Counted from the stretch's first letter, positions 12,926 to 27,380 are shown. The stretch is 64,000 nucleotides of DNA from Anarhynchus alexandrinus (GCA_008711295.1 VUYV01000178.1:1351836-1415835), one strand, 5' to 3'. Notes: generated by a model not told the origin, from the sequence alone. Program-made: numbers and translations.

Positions 12926-15900
12926 TAACATCGAGCTTTCAAATGGGAGTTCACTAAAGACAACATAACAACGTTCACGGAAGTGGCGTGATTGGACCTA
13001 ATAGTTTGTTTCGCCGTGTTTCATGTGTTCTGAATGTTTTCTTCAATTTATAATTATTCCGCGTTATTCTTTCCCTTTGCTAAATAGTTGTTTAGTATTA
13101 TGGTTGAAAACAATGAAACTCTTCCCTTACTGTGATTTTCAACTGATTAGTTCTGGGCAATGGGTTGGCCATGAAAACTCCTGACATGTCTCATGGCCAG
13201 AAGAAATGAAAAAATTAAGCAAACTGAGGTTATTATAGAGCAAATTATAGACTTTGCACAATATTGCTCAGTATTGTTGCCTCTTGGCAAGCAAAGCTTT
13301 GGATGGCTATCCTAGAGAAAAGCTGAACCGTCTCATGTGTGGTTTATTTACATTAAATGCTTTTAGAATGAATCCGGTACAGATTCAAAAGACTGCAGAA
13401 AAGGTTACAAACATATCTAGAAAAAGAAAGGGAGAGTAAGAAAGGTGCATTGTGCTGGTGATAATGATAATTGAACTGATCTTGAAATGTTTATTAATTG
13501 AATATTCCAGGTACTTGAATCTCCACATTTTCATGCTTTTCATTATGTGAAAATTATATGACAAAATGCAATTATCTGTTTTAATTTTGCTGCAGAATGG
13601 TTTATTAGCTTTATTTCCAGGGCTGTCCTGCTATCATTCAGTGCTGAAAGCAAACAGTTCCTCTTTGGGACACAAAGCACCATGTGCACCTCCAGACCTG
13701 GGTGAAGACAGGCCGTTAACACGTGAAGTGCGGCGTTTCCTGGGCCAGCGGCTCATCCGCAGCACAACTGCTGTGCAGTTATTTATGATGCTTTGATAAG
13801 CGATTGAGCAAAGGAAATTGTATTTCAATCCAATCATACTGAAACCAATGGAACCATTAAAGTGGACTACTGAACTGGATGATTGGAGTGGACTATTCCT
13901 GAAGACCACCAAGGTTCCAGCAATAGTCTGTTCTTAAACCCCCAAAATGTGTGGCTACTGCAGATCACTTACAAAATGTATTGGTAAACTAAAAGTACAG
14001 TGGCCTCTCAGTTCCTCTGATTTCTCTAGCCATCTAAACAGTCCACTCACTTTCCTTCTTCTGTTGTTAAATAGTAAGCTCCAAATAAGGATCTCTGTCA
14101 GTCAATACTGGAAGTGTTTTTATTTTACCCTTTTCAAACAGTGAATATCATTTTTAAGTTGTTACAAGGTACTAGTTGTACACAAAATAATGCTTCTGAT
14201 GGTAAAATTGCCAGTTACACGTAGTAATTCCTTCATTGACTGTCAGACCTGTCATGTTGCAGAAAGGTAGGTCAGTTGAATTGGTTATTAATGGATCTAT
14301 TCAAAAATAAGCATTTAAGGTTTGTTTCCACTAAAAAAGGACTGGCTGCATCATTTATCTGTGGGAAGTGAGTAATGTCTTTATCCTTTGTAGCCGATTA
14401 ATAAACTGTGATCCCTAGAGCAGTAATTTCAGGATCATGCCATTATTTGCTAATTCTTCATTTCTTCATTTCTTAAGAAAATATTAAAATTGCAGTTGGC
14501 CACAGCAGGACAGGCCCATGCATCATTGAAGAAACCAGTAATTTATGATGCATTTGGAACTCTATATTAACATTCCAGGCTGTAATGAAGTTTCATATCG
14601 AACAAGGTCAGGCCTGATTGTATGATTAAGTAATTTGAAAATGTTATTAAAAGTTTGCATTTCTCTTCAGATTTTCATCATGACCGTTTTACTTTGAGGC
14701 ACTCCATTAATCAAACCCACATTGGCTTTGGTGGGTCACGTTCATTCCGTTGCCCGTTTCTGCAGACACGTAGGGGTCAGGTTAAACACGCCGCAGAGGG
14801 GTTACAAAGTTTTCACAACCGGTTGGTTTTTTTCTTTTCTTTCAAATCTGGCAATTAGACACGCATCAGTTGTTGTGGCCAGGTCTTCTTCACGCGTGGG
14901 CCATCACGCAGTGAAAGCTAATGACTTATGCCTCAACCAGGTAGCTGTACCTTTTGAACGGTTATTCTTCTGGTATGCTGCCAATTAATCTTCCATTTTT
15001 ACCAAGCTCTCAAGGTCCAGAGCTGCGTAACCGGTACACACCGGTAGCTCCAGCCCTCGCTGATCCCGCTATGGCACCATCCAGGCCTTCACGGTCCCAT
15101 GGCTCTCTCCTGACGCCACCTCGTGCGCCCACGTGCACACGGGGAAGCAAACTACTGACCCGAGAGGACAGAGCTGAGATTTCTCTGGGCCTCTGGGACA
15201 GAGGGGTGGGTTAAACTCAAGTCTCCTAAATAGCTTGCTTGGACCTAATCAGTGTTTTGGGAAATGTATAGAAACATTTTGCACGTTAATGAAGTGCTGT
15301 TTGGTAATGGATGACACCAACAAAGAGTGGGTTTAGCGCAGCAGTTACTCAGTGGGCTTTTTTCCTGTGGTTGAGACATCAGTCTCTACGGCCCCTTAAA
15401 CGTAAACTGGGGGACAATACATTAATACTTGATGTACTTGTAATTGAATAGGACAGTTATTGAGTTTGCTCTTTGCAAACCCCCATTAATATCCACATTT
15501 CTCGGGTGGAAACCTGTGAAACTGAATCCCTCCTGCAAAATTACACTAAGCCATCTTTCATGCTGCTACTTAGCAAAGACCTTTGGTCCCTGTTTCTCAC
15601 CTCTTTTCCTCAGCTATAGCACTTGTCAGTTTGTATTATGCATACTTGTAAATAACAGAAAATGAAAAAAGATATTATTCAGGTAGAAGGTCATGGAAGT
15701 TTTACAATGTGGGCTTTGAATAATCCCAAATAATAATCACAGTGTTAAATTCCGTGTGGCTATAAAGGTATATATGTATCACATACATTTTTCACATATA
15801 TGTATTTATATATAAATATAGAGCTATGGAACATTGTTAACATTTCCTTCTCCAGTAAGTTCCAATACTGGAAGATGCAGCAGGAGTTTCACCATTGATT

Positions 15901-18900
15901 TTCACCAACAGCGCTGGTTCACGCCAAGAGGATAAAATAAAAAACAAGTGCCATGGATGTTTCGTTCCCTGAACTGATCTTTCTTTCGTTTTGGTGGTAG
16001 AGCTGGCCATCCTCCTTGAGAAGGCAAAGCACCTCATGAGGAAAGAGATCCTTAAGTGAACACTATTGTTCGAGCCAATCCTGCTGGTGAGAAGGATGGG
16101 AAGGCTGCGTGCAAAAAATAGAGCAGCTCTGGTTTTTCCCAGAAAGCTTATCAACATCCAAAAAAAGACCTTCAGAGCTGATATTTTTGCACTACGTATT
16201 CAGCATTCACAACAAACTCATAATGCCAAAACCCACAGACTGTAATCTGAATGAAATGCAACATGGAGCTTTGAAAGCCGCGTGGCTGGTTCCCTGCCCC
16301 GTTCTCGCTTTGTAAAGGTAATGAAGGTTAACCTGAGCAATCAGAACGCGATCCCTTTGCTATAATTGAATTTCTGATGGCTTTAATCCACCTACCAATG
16401 GCCTGCTGCATAAAAAGCACATCAGGGAGCAGAAAGGGAATGCCCGGAGAGTTCGGGAGTGCCGAGCCAGCAGCACGGTTGCAGGTGCGGCGTCCAGCGG
16501 CTGTCACCGTCAGCGCACACCAAATCCTCCGTCCCCACGTCCCAAGGAGAACACCGGTGGCGTGACACGGCAGCCACAGCTGAGGTGGGTCTGCTCCTGT
16601 TCTGGATCTGCAAGTTTTTGTTCTCCTTTCAACACTCTGAACTGTAAAATAATAAATGTGCATTCGCAGACTGTTATCTGTGGGCCTTGCCAGAGATATG
16701 TCATCTGATTATGCATGTAGGTAGCATTTAACATAATCTGCCCTGACACTTTCATAAGATAAGACAAAAATAATATTTTATCACCATGCAGTAACAGCCT
16801 CTTATCAAACTCCGAAGTCTTAATTAGGGATTTCTCTCCAGGTCCCCACTTGTCTGATGACCATATAAATGTCTAAATTAGGTAAATAATACAGTCCATA
16901 GTGCATGATAGTATAGCGCAATTTAAAGCCCCGGGAAGGGAGCCCAACAGAAACATTTCCCTTTTACATTGCTAGGAGTTCAGCTGAATATGTGCATTCA
17001 GAAGTTCCTCTTATGATATTGATTCTTCTTTTTAACTTCTTTATAGTTTCTGTGAGGGAATGCTATTGTCTCCATTCTTCATAAACTGAGAGATGAAACG
17101 ATATTGGGTTGTTTATGATACTTGGCATAAATGACATTTTATATTTTATTTCAAATTTTAATCAATATTTGGTCTGTAGTTTGCAGATTACTATACATAT
17201 AAGATGTACACATTCTACAGTGGGAAAACCCACCCGGTGCTTCATTTATATTCCAAAACTATTATCCCTATTTTTCTTAGCATAAAGCTTCTTGCAAATT
17301 TAAACCGGAGCTTTTGAGTTCCTTATCCATTTCTACCACTGTAGGAATTATGTCTAATATTTAAACAAGTTTCTAGTGAATGAGGCAAACACTGAGCAGT
17401 AATATCTTAGTCTCTAAGTAATATAAAGCCATGTTTCCAGAATTTTCCCTTGATTGCTCTTTAAATATAAATAGTTGCATTTGTTTTTTTCAAGCATAAT
17501 ATATCAAAAGCTTAGTATGAATGGAGAAGAATTTCTAGGATTATCTAACATTTACCTGTTAGATTGTTGCTTTATGCAAATACCTGATTTGCTAATATTT
17601 TTGGTGGTGCATGGAAAAGAAGTAAATGCCAGTGGAATCACATTGCTTCTGGAACTGCCACTGACCCTGTTTGTGACACCTTAACCTTGCATTTCTGCTG
17701 CTCTCTCCAGAGGACATTTTGGACAGATACTGTTTCTCATTACGTGTTTGCATCTAACTATTGTTTGGGGGTCAGAAATTACGCTGTAATATAAGTAACT
17801 CATATACAGTTACTTTTGGTGTTGCCATTTCCTCTAAAAATGAAGAGTTAGTTCTTCCGTTAAAAGTTTACTTATTTTTCAGCTGTTTTACTCATTTTTA
17901 TCAATTTTTCTGGTATAAAACTGATTTACCTGTGATATTTCTTTCTCTCCTGAGAAATTCACATCTGTCTCTAGCATCTGTCTCTGACTTCATTCAAAAA
18001 CTGTGGTGGTGGGAACATTAATTTTATGGATATATTTGTTTCATTGCGTTTCTGTCAATAAATCATTCGTTATTTTCAAGAAGGACCCGCAACCTCTACC
18101 TACCAATATTTTTCAGAAGCAGAGCTAATGCACAGCAGCTAAAAATAATCTGACGGAACAAAAATGAAAAATACAGAGAAGTCAATTTTGTGAGTTAACA
18201 CTGGCATCTTCTGAATATTTTTACCAGAAAAGGACCAAAGAATCAGCAAAGCGTCATCTTGTTTCAGCAAAAATTTATAGTAGTAATCAGTTCCTGTACA
18301 GCTTTGATACCCTTTCGGCTTTTGACTCTTGATTTAAATCACTTCCCTGGGAATATTGTGAATAAACCAGCACCCTGCACACAAATACAGTCCACAAAAG
18401 GCACTAATTCTGTCCCCAGAAGTTCCACCTCTTTTTTAAAGGCATTTTGCTCAGCAGAGCGGCTCACGCAGGCACACACTCATTGGGTTTCAGCATGAGG
18501 CAACGTTTTAGGATCCTCTGATCTGATAAAAAATGCCGATTCCCAGATCACGCCTGGGCCTGGCTGCAGCTGCAGACACACCATTTTCATACAAATGCTC
18601 CATCACGAACTGAGAAATGCACCAACAGACCAGGCGGGATGGCGGAACGTGAGTGCTCACTGCTCCATTCCTTCTCCCCATCTGTCCTTCGTTTTCTGGG
18701 ATAGACCAGTGGCAGAGAAGAGAAAATTCACAGCCTGCTGTTGAATACATTCCTCCTCCTTCCACAAACAGAAGGAAAGCTTTGGGATTCCCGAGCTCCG
18801 CCTCTCCATTCCTGGCACCGCACAGTTTTGTCCGCTGCCCCTTCCCCAGTGCGTACCACTGCAGCCACCACCGAGACGCAAGAGGTGGGGCAGGAGCTGG

Positions 18901-19612
18901 AACGGGTGTCCGAACGTCAGGAGAGCTCCTCGGCTGGCAGGATTTACACTTCTCCCAGGGCTGAGGCAGCAGAAGTCGCAAGCTTGCATTCCCCTTCCAA
19001 ACCCACATCCTATTTTTAAATTGCGTCGTTTTTGGAGGGTGGGAGGGAGTAAATCTACATGTCGATATATACTCCACAAAGAAGATGTTCTACTTTTTTT
19101 GCCTGTTGGTATAAAATAGGGCATCTGTTTTAAAAAGAAGATTACTAGTTCTGGAATAATCGCAAGTAGTAATTAAAACCAGGGTTTTTTTCTTCAGTTT
19201 TATTTGGTAAATATTTCAGGTTCTAACACCTGTAAACTTGGAGAAAACAATACTAATAATTAAAAAGGAACAAAAGTAAGCCAGGCAAAGCTTTTAAAAA
19301 AATAGAATTGTTTTCTGTAATCCTCCACTTCAGATGCTGCATGCCAGGGCTCAATCTTTGGATTTCTTTAATCATTTGGATTGGCCTGTTCTTCCTCCTG
19401 ATTTATCCAGTGCCGCAGAAGGATTAAATCAGCGTCACGGACACTTGTTAAGTGTCTACATCAGTCTAATCAGCTTGACAGTGTTCTGGTTTTTTCCTCC
19501 TTGTAAACTGTGGTCTCATAAAGATGCTGTACTGTACACAGCACCACTTAGTGGCAGAAGTCTACTTCAAATACTCCCTTCTGAAATCTAATCTGAGGAA
19601 CTTTGTTCCTAG
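12926..19612. other. Intergenic DNA with no recognised gene
   Basis: Long AT-rich stretch. It includes TA-rich low-complexity sequence around 15768..15822. A moderately GC-rich block near 18508..19077 stays open in several overlapping frames on both strands (the longest is 189 codons on the minus strand). I see no recognisable domain, so I treat these frames as chance. Confidence 0.55.
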
Positions 19613-19665
19613 ACAAACCAACCCATCCCAACCCAAACTGAACCGAACCAAACCAAACCAAACCG
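19613..19665. repeat. Degenerate (AACCA)n pentanucleotide repeat
   Basis: A run of AACCA/AACCC/AACCG units covers about 50 bases, most regular at 19641..19665. Simple sequence repeat; no function inferred. Confidence 0.8.
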
Positions 19666-20689
19666 TCCCTTTCCCTCCTCCCTGACTCGTCACGTCCAGA
19701 GCCTCACAGCACTGCTGTGAGTTTGTCCCTCCAGCGCAGCAGCACTTTGGCTCTGAGAGAAACAATCACAGCGCGCCCCTTCCCAATCTCCTTTCTTCCT
19801 CTCCCCTGCACGTGTTCCTCCTTCAAGAGAGCCCACAAAGGCGGACGGGTCCCCTTTGCCTGTGTAAGTGGCTGGCTGGAACCTTTGACCCCAAGTTATA
19901 TGTCACGCGTAAATAAAAAGGTGCTACCCTAACTGCTGTTGTACTCTGTTATCAGCACAACGACCAGAAAACATGAGAACACCAGAAAGCAGGCTGAGGG
20001 TGTTTCTCTGCTTTCAGTAGCCAAAGCATATCAAAACAATTCGCACGGGTATTTTTCTTTGCAGGACGTTGATGTCAGGGATGTTTATTGTACCATATTG
20101 AAAGAATTTGTTTACTCTATTGAATTTTAACAATGTTAGCATGAACTTTCTAACTTTGGGGACATAAAGAGAACTATTAAGTGTTTAGGGATAAAGGAAC
20201 CTGTAATAACAACAACGCCTGGAAAATTAAAACAGACAGATACCCCTTTTCTCACCAAAACTTACTGAACCTCCCAAAGAGATACTGTGCTGTCACACGA
20301 CAAACCCTGCTTGCATGAAAAAAGGGGGGCTTGATCAAGACATGTATAGCAACATTTGCTGGTTATTTCCAAAATGCGTACTGGACCAGCAACAGCACGC
20401 TACAAACTTCAGATTTCATTTGAATGACACCGTCTCTTGTGCCATCGCACTAATTTTATTTTGCTGAGTGTTTCTTTATGGTACTTGCCGAAATGGCTCT
20501 TTTCAAGCCATAGATTAGCACGTTATGGTTGTAAGTGAATAGGAAAACAGTAATGATAGAGAGGGTGAATTCCACTCTTACTGTAAAGCTCCTCAGAAGC
20601 TTTTGCAGAGTCTTTCCCAAGCCCTACCAGCTGCCCTATTTCTGATCGGGTGCTGCGCATCAGTTATTCCAACACAGTCCCGAGAAACA
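19666..20689. other. Intergenic DNA with no recognised feature
   Basis: No coding, RNA or repeat feature is recognised between the AACCA repeat and the octamer-rich stretch that follows. Base composition is ordinary for the region. Confidence 0.55.
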
Positions 20690-20880
20690 ATTTTTTCAAT
20701 CAGTTATGTGTCCAAAATGCATATGCAATCGCACATCTGAGTTGTGTGTACAATTACCGAGATTCCATGCGTGCATTGGGTAATTTCTCACATAAATGCA
20801 CTTAATTAGTCATCTGTGCATGACTTTTCCTATTTGCATACATACTTATGGCAATTTTGCATGCAAATTAAGCACTTTAT
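20690..20880. promoter_or_regulatory. Candidate enhancer-like stretch with octamer and homeodomain motifs
   Basis: A perfect POU octamer ATGCAAAT lies at 20861..20868, with a second octamer-like TATTTGCATA at 20831..20840. TTAATTAG and several ATGCATA/TGCAT words occur within the same 190 bases. Clusters of POU and homeodomain sites are common in developmental enhancers, and CDH4 is developmentally regulated in the nervous system. The motifs are seen directly. An enhancer role, and any link to CDH4 about 7 kb downstream, is inference. AT-rich DNA yields some of these words by chance. Confidence 0.3.
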
Positions 20881-20893
20881 ATATATATATGTA
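20877..20893. repeat. Short (TA)n repeat
   Basis: A run of alternating TA about 14 bases long ends the octamer-rich stretch. It is a simple low-complexity sequence. Confidence 0.8.
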
Positions 20894-23800
20894 AAAGTTT
20901 GACTCTCATCATGTTTACTAAACAGAAGCTTATGTTAGATCTGGAAGACAATAATTGAGTTGTCTGACAGCACACAATACAATGTGGTAGCTTGCATATG
21001 GATTACTGCAGTGTCCGCATCCTGCTGAGGGTTTCACAGAAAGGTTATTAGATTTATCTCTCATAAAATACGTAAGGATCAGCTGTGTAAATGACCGTTC
21101 TGTTGAAATATCTGGATGGGTAAAGTACAGGTTACCCAATTCAGCCCGTAACTTGCACCAGAAATAATTTGTATTTGTTGTTAAAATCTTATAGTAAAAA
21201 TGTCCCATCTAAATCCTGTGCTCCTTCCCAGGCTACAATAAAACCCACCACATGATTTTGCCATTTCCTATTGATGGATTAGCACAATCCAAATCACTGA
21301 AGTAATGTCACTTACAATACGCTTTATTAAACCACAAGTCTGGCCGGAGCTCGTAACGAAGATGGTGCGGGGATATATCTGCCATAGTATTTCTCTCTCA
21401 AAGAGATCAAAAACACACACTTATCCACTGTCTGTCCGAGTTACTTTGTACCTGGGGGTCACCCAGTCTTGGAGGTACCAATATTTTTAGTGCCCATCCA
21501 TGTGTCCTAGACACAGTTAAAGTTAATCTGACGTGGAAGCTCGTGTGCAGTTGGGAACAGATTGGGTGGTGTGAGACCACAGGATCTATTGGCCAGCGTT
21601 AACGGGGCAACTGCAGATAATCTCGTTAGATGAATGCACAAACATGAAAAATTAATCTTTGGGGTTCAGATATTTCTAGACACTGGCAAAAGGCTGCAGT
21701 TATTCTGTATACAGAACTCTTTGGGCTCATGCAAGAACCTGCCAACATCCAAAAATAGCATTATCTCAGTTGAACAGTCGAGTCAGGTGATAACCACCAA
21801 TGGTAGTTAACAAAATGTTAATAACCTGCGTGACTCTACTCTTTCTCTTCCTTTCTGTTTATGCATGTGTGGAGGACTTTGGTTTTATTATTCTTGGCTT
21901 GCAGTCAGTCCATATTATTCAGCTGACCATGCATATAATGTTCCTAAATAGTTCCCTTGCTTTTATATCTAGGCTTTATTTCCCTTAAGCATGTAATATT
22001 ATTAGTAGAACTACTCCACATCATATTATTATTCTCATTTATAGCTAAACCAGTAATTCAGATATTCAAATAAATTTTATATACATCTTTAACTTGAATA
22101 AGTTTTATGGAAACAAACACTGTAAATTTTTCACTACCTTTTTTTAATTGGAAATATGCTGAATTTCTTTGTCTGTGTGGTATTTGTCATAAAGTAATCT
22201 CTTACACGAGCACATCTCATCCTCTCTCTCCCCTCTCTCCACATTTTCTTTTCAGTTCTACTATTCAAATCCTCAGGCTGGCAAAGCTGTCTCCAGTAAA
22301 GTGCTTTGTCTTCCAGGTGGTTTTTGACCAAAAATGCTAACAGCTCCAGAAAATGACTTCATATTAAGAAGGTAACTGGGGAACTCTGAGGAGTTCTGCC
22401 TCAGCATTTAGCATGCACACACACAACTTACAGTATCTGCTGAGTATCTGCTAAAACTGTTGGATATATTCAGGAGGAAAAAATATTTGGGAGGCATACA
22501 AACAAGCTGGGTGCCACAAAAGTGGCAGAGAGAGCCCAGAATATAACTCTATTTATGCTTTACCAATCTGTGCAGAAGAAAACATACACTTCCGATAAAG
22601 AAGAAAAGTATGTATTGTCAATAATATACGAAAGCCTGATCTGGACCTCACGTTTTTGCTAGGTAGAAGAGTGTTTATTTATTAATATTGCTGCTTGTAC
22701 CAGTGTAACTTATTTTGAGGTCTGGACTGGAATAAGTTATATTAATGTGAACATTTCAATGTAGATAGAGCAATGTCCACCAAAAGGGGAGGAGAAAGAA
22801 AGGCAGTGGTGACGTGATGAGGAGAATTGCTGCTATAAACAATAGAACCGGCAAAAGCTGCAAGTCTGAAAAATCCTTATTCTTCTTTGGCAGTCCCTAT
22901 AAGAAACTAGGGACATAAAGTTTAATTATGTTGATATTTATTGAGAGTTTTCTGGTGTGTGATCTGTTTCTGAGCTGATGGCACAATCATGCTTAAATAC
23001 ATGCTTGTATGAAGAGTGCCTTAAAATCAGCAAGTCGGGGAGGTTTTTGGGAACCCGGGAACCCTCGGCCTTCCTCCCACTTCTGAAACGGCACAATGGC
23101 TCGTAATTTTTTTTTTTTTTTTCCTAAATCTGGTGGGGTTTCATTGTTTCCGTGATCACAAGCCACTGCCCCACAGAGCAGCCGGGGGAGCTGATGCACG
23201 CTGTGGTAGGGATCTCTTGCAGTATATTCTCCTCGGTGACTTTCCGTGTCTGAGGCACACAGGTTTGCCCGCGAAGCAGAGAGGTCACTTTTCTGAAGCT
23301 GTTACAAGGGACATATTGACATAAATAGGCACTCACTGTATCTTCTGAGAAGAAACCTAATTCTGCTTTTTTTTTTTTAATACCACTGCTTTAAACTGCA
23401 GTCCACTGTAATTATACCAACCTATTAAACCTCTCAGTCTACTTTTGCCTTTTTTCTTTGTTTTTGCAATAATACAATAAATGAAAAAAAAAAGTAGAAA
23501 TTTTCCTGCTTTGCATAGGTCAATTTTGTTTTACAATATTTTAATAAGAGTTACATTAGTATAAGGTGTGTTACCTCACCTAAGGTGAGACGTAGAATTG
23601 GGATTTTTAAATTGATTTTAATATAGCCATTGCTGGCATGCTGCCATCAATGCTTGCACAGTTCAGTGAGGAGACCACAGCGTGTCTCATAATTGGAGGT
23701 CAGACTACACCAAAGTTGGCCTCCCTTGGTCAGTGTAATTAACTGAGCAGGAAGGTTTTGTATAGGGCCTCTGAAGTTGTACCTTCCTCATTGCCATTCA

Positions 23801-26800
23801 CATTACCAACTCAGAAGGAGAATCGATAGGAGCCACAATGTACTGATGAGTAGATAGTGTAAAAGAGAGAAAGTTCAAATTCCTTGGCATTGCAGCATGT
23901 CTGGCAGGACCAGAAATGTGACTTCACAAGAACTGTTTAACCAGGAAGACAGTTGTATCTTTCCTACCATCCCAGCGCCCAGGTAGCACGTGCAGGGTGG
24001 TACAGATTCAGCTTAGCTTAATGTACATTCCGTTCCTGTTCGGGGCCACTTTTTCCTGTGGCACCTTTCTTCAATTCACTTTCTCCTCTGTGACTCATCA
24101 TTTTGTCTTTAGGTTTTGTACTGGAGCCAGATCATAAGTAATCCAGAATTCTGAGCTGTGCCCAACCATTCGTGTAGCTCCAGTGATTTGCTGTTGCTTT
24201 AAAAAATTACATAAACGTACCAAAGTCTGGCTTTTACTGTTAGTTATTGTCTCTCTGCGGTTGTGTTCTTCCTACTCGGGAGCATCTTTGTTTCCTATGT
24301 TGGCTTCTGTCTGGATCAGGTAGGTGCTCACCATCTTTTACTGATCATTAATTTCTCCACACCTTTGATTTACCTTTCACTTTACTGTTCAGTTCCACCT
24401 TGTCCCATTTTCCCTACACATCCTCTAAAAAGATCCCAAATGTGGAGTAAATCCGAAGGCATTCCTCATTCACTTCAGTTTTGAACTGCTGACATAAACT
24501 CGTAAGTTGCCATTATCTATCATTCCGGAGTCATCATCATTTCTGTGGTTGTGTATAAATGCCTGCTTTTGTTACTACTTTTGATGCAAACCAAAATTAG
24601 TAATAATGACTTTCTAAATCACGAGTCGTCTAGCTGTCTCCTAGAAGAAGCAAAATTCATCAGACCATACAGAAGAAACCTAAGGTGTGGTCTGCACACT
24701 GTATGAATTTAATTTCTCCTTGTTTGTCAGATTTTTTAATAAAACCACTTTTTATCTTTAGCAGCTAGGCCATAACTGTTTACTCGAGTTCAGCGGAACA
24801 TTTACTTATTGGAGAATTAAACAGGTTAAGCCAGCGGGAATATTTCCCAAGCAAGGAATTCAGATATCAGCCCTAAGCTAGGAAGGCAAGTCTCTTGAGA
24901 CTTTGTTTTCTCACCTCCCGTCCATTTAATTTGTTATTCCCATGCTTTCACATATTTGATGGCTGCTTGACAATTTTATTGTATGTTGTACTGTCCCTCA
25001 GTGATCACACCTCCCTCTCTCTCATTTTCTATCCCTGGTAACACAGCTCACATCTGATACTCATCTCCACCACTAAGGGTTCTATTGTCCCCTTGATATG
25101 TACGTGTAACTCCCACTGCTGTCAATAGGAATTACATGTGTGCATCAAGGAGAGAAAAATCCCTTGTGTACTCCACGCTTCTCATTATCTTGGCACAGTC
25201 AGTTCTGTAGATGTCTCATCTATGAGCCTTTTATTCTCTTGAGTGTTGCGCAGTACAGCAAGTTGGCTCTTAGGATCAGCAGTTTTGCTCTTGAGGTGTT
25301 TAGCAAGTTGATTTACTGTGCATGTGTACGCTCTTAAATGTCTTCATCCAGCCAAATCCACATCTTGTAGCATTCATATGTTAGACGGTAGACCTTCCCC
25401 TTTCCTTCTTATGCAAGAATATCAATTCGTAACCAGTCTCCCAACAGACTCAAAGCGAAGCGAGAATCTGAAGCTAACCCTCCCAAATAACATATGTTCA
25501 GGCCCAGCTCAGACCTGTATGCTTAAAAGCAGTAGTTTGTGAAAAATTCAATAGGTACAAAAACGTAAATGGCATATTTTAATTTTCCTTAAAGATCTGA
25601 AGGAAGGTATTTCACAAGCACTTCATGTTAAGTGCTTCTAAACAAGGAGGTAGTTGAAATAGTAGCTAATCAGTTCGCAAAACTTTAATTCCTTCCAAAA
25701 TTAATCGGAGTGTCAGGAGTTGAAGGAAAACGGTAGAGTGAAAACAACCACACCTGTAAACCAGTGATTTCCATTGTCTGCACACTGCATGTGTATTCTG
25801 ATCCTTCTGGAAACACCCCAGTTTGGGTAGGTACCTGGTGCCTCACGTAGGCCAGTGCTATTGGAACTGTAACTGGAGAGCACACTCACTCTGTTTGCAG
25901 ACTTTTTCCCCAAGAACAGAGTCAGTTACCACCGCTTGGAGAAGAGGGATGGCAAACTAGTTTGGGAAAAAAATCAATTTGCCATCAGATTAGAAATCAA
26001 CTGTAAACATGTTGAAGAATTCTATTTTTTTTTCACTACTGCTCTGCCTTTTCTTCACAATCTGTTGTGGTGTCAGACTTATTTTGACAATACTTGTAGA
26101 ACTTGTCATATTAACAAAGTTATCAAACAGAGCGAGCACATGCATAGCAACAGCTGTAGTCCAGCGAGAGTCAAAATAACCGGCCAGAGGTATTCACCAG
26201 GAAATAGCCACACTGTAGTTGCACAAATCCAAAATATCCCCAGAAGTTTCCAGAGTACTTGCAGTTTTATTTAAATAGCAACAACCGCAGCTGCCCTTCA
26301 ACCTGCAACAATCTACTCCAAACTTTGAAATTTAGGATAAAAATAAAAGGAACAAATTTAGATTTTGTATATACATATAAGGATTTATTTTTGTTATGAT
26401 AGTGTCACTTGACTATTTCTGCCTTTCTGAAAGTGCTTCATAAAAAAGGGTGTACACTAAATTCAGTACGATGATGGGATTTATTTGGTGTTATATAACA
26501 AATCCAGAAATACTTGTTTAAAACAAAATAAACCCTATAATCCACTAAGACTGTAAATTGGTGGGGTAGGAACAATCTTTTCATTATTTGTGTCTACAGA
26601 GCTTAATACAATGAGGTCTCAGTTCTTTGCTAACATCTCTAGGTGTTAACACAATGCTATTAAATCTACTCAATAGCCAAAGACGCAGTCAGTGGATTTA
26701 TGTGTCTCATTCCTTCGGAAACGTGTGAATCTAACAGAATAGTTTAATGGCCAGATTTTTCAGCTGCAATGTCTGATTTTGCACGTACATCAGATAGCAT

Positions 26801-27059
26801 GCATCTATTTATGCAAATCGTTGCTGGATTTATATGCACAAAATATACATGCCCGAGAACTCCTATTTGTGGAGTTGAGCTGAACTCAGAAGGGAAAAAG
26901 ATCCTATTTGGATGCCAGGGTCACGCTGGAGGGCAGTCACGGGGGCCATACTCAGCACGCGAAACCGCTGCTTTCTGTTTCCAGTTTTCTGTGGAAACTA
27001 AACTGACTTGAGTTTCGCTTTCTGTCTGTGTTTTGACCTGCCTTTATTTTTACCCCAGA
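20894..27059. other. Intergenic DNA with no recognised gene
   Basis: AT-rich DNA with poly-T tracts (for example 23106..23121). Translations of the open frames (60-112 codons) show no recognisable domain, and I identify no RNA gene or interspersed repeat. Confidence 0.6.
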
Positions 27060-27380
27060 AAACCTCTAGTTTAGTGCAGTTAGCCTTATCTGCCACTGAC
27101 GTGGCTGTGGCCAAGGCCTGACGTGGCTGTTTTCCCCCAAGACTGGGGGCTGGTTCAGGCAGAACCCATTATTTCCACCTGAGCCCGACACCTCTCCCCT
27201 CTCCCTGCCCAGGGCTGACCATCGGGGTCTCGCCCTGCCGGCCCACAGCCCGCCCGGGCACAGGCTTCGCCGCTCTGGGAGCGCCGGCACCACGCCAGGC
27301 CTCTCCCCCAACATGGCCATTCGCGCGACGGGACGGGGCCCTGTCATGGCGGGGCTGTCATTGCCTCTGGTCTCTTTTTT
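27060..27380. promoter_or_regulatory. GC-rich CDH4 promoter flank with duplicated CRE-like site and YY1-like sites
   Basis: GC rises sharply here. The 13-base word CTGACGTGGCTGT occurs at 27096..27108 and again at 27118..27130, exactly 22 bases apart. Each copy holds a TGACGTGG, close to a cAMP-response element. AACATGGC at 27310..27317 matches the YY1 core and a second ATGGCGG lies near 27346. The block is about 700-900 bases upstream of the CDH4 start codon, so a role as a distal promoter or an alternative start region is plausible but unproven. No coding exon is recognised. Confidence 0.4.

Noticed and set aside
15837..16157. Minus-strand 106-codon frame, considered as a decayed retrocopy
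   Set aside because: No family could be recognised and neither strand gave a convincing homologous segment.
18508..19124. Minus-strand frame of 189 codons with other open frames over the same bases
   Set aside because: Length is near the chance maximum for 64 kb, no domain is recognised, and several frames are open together because of local composition.
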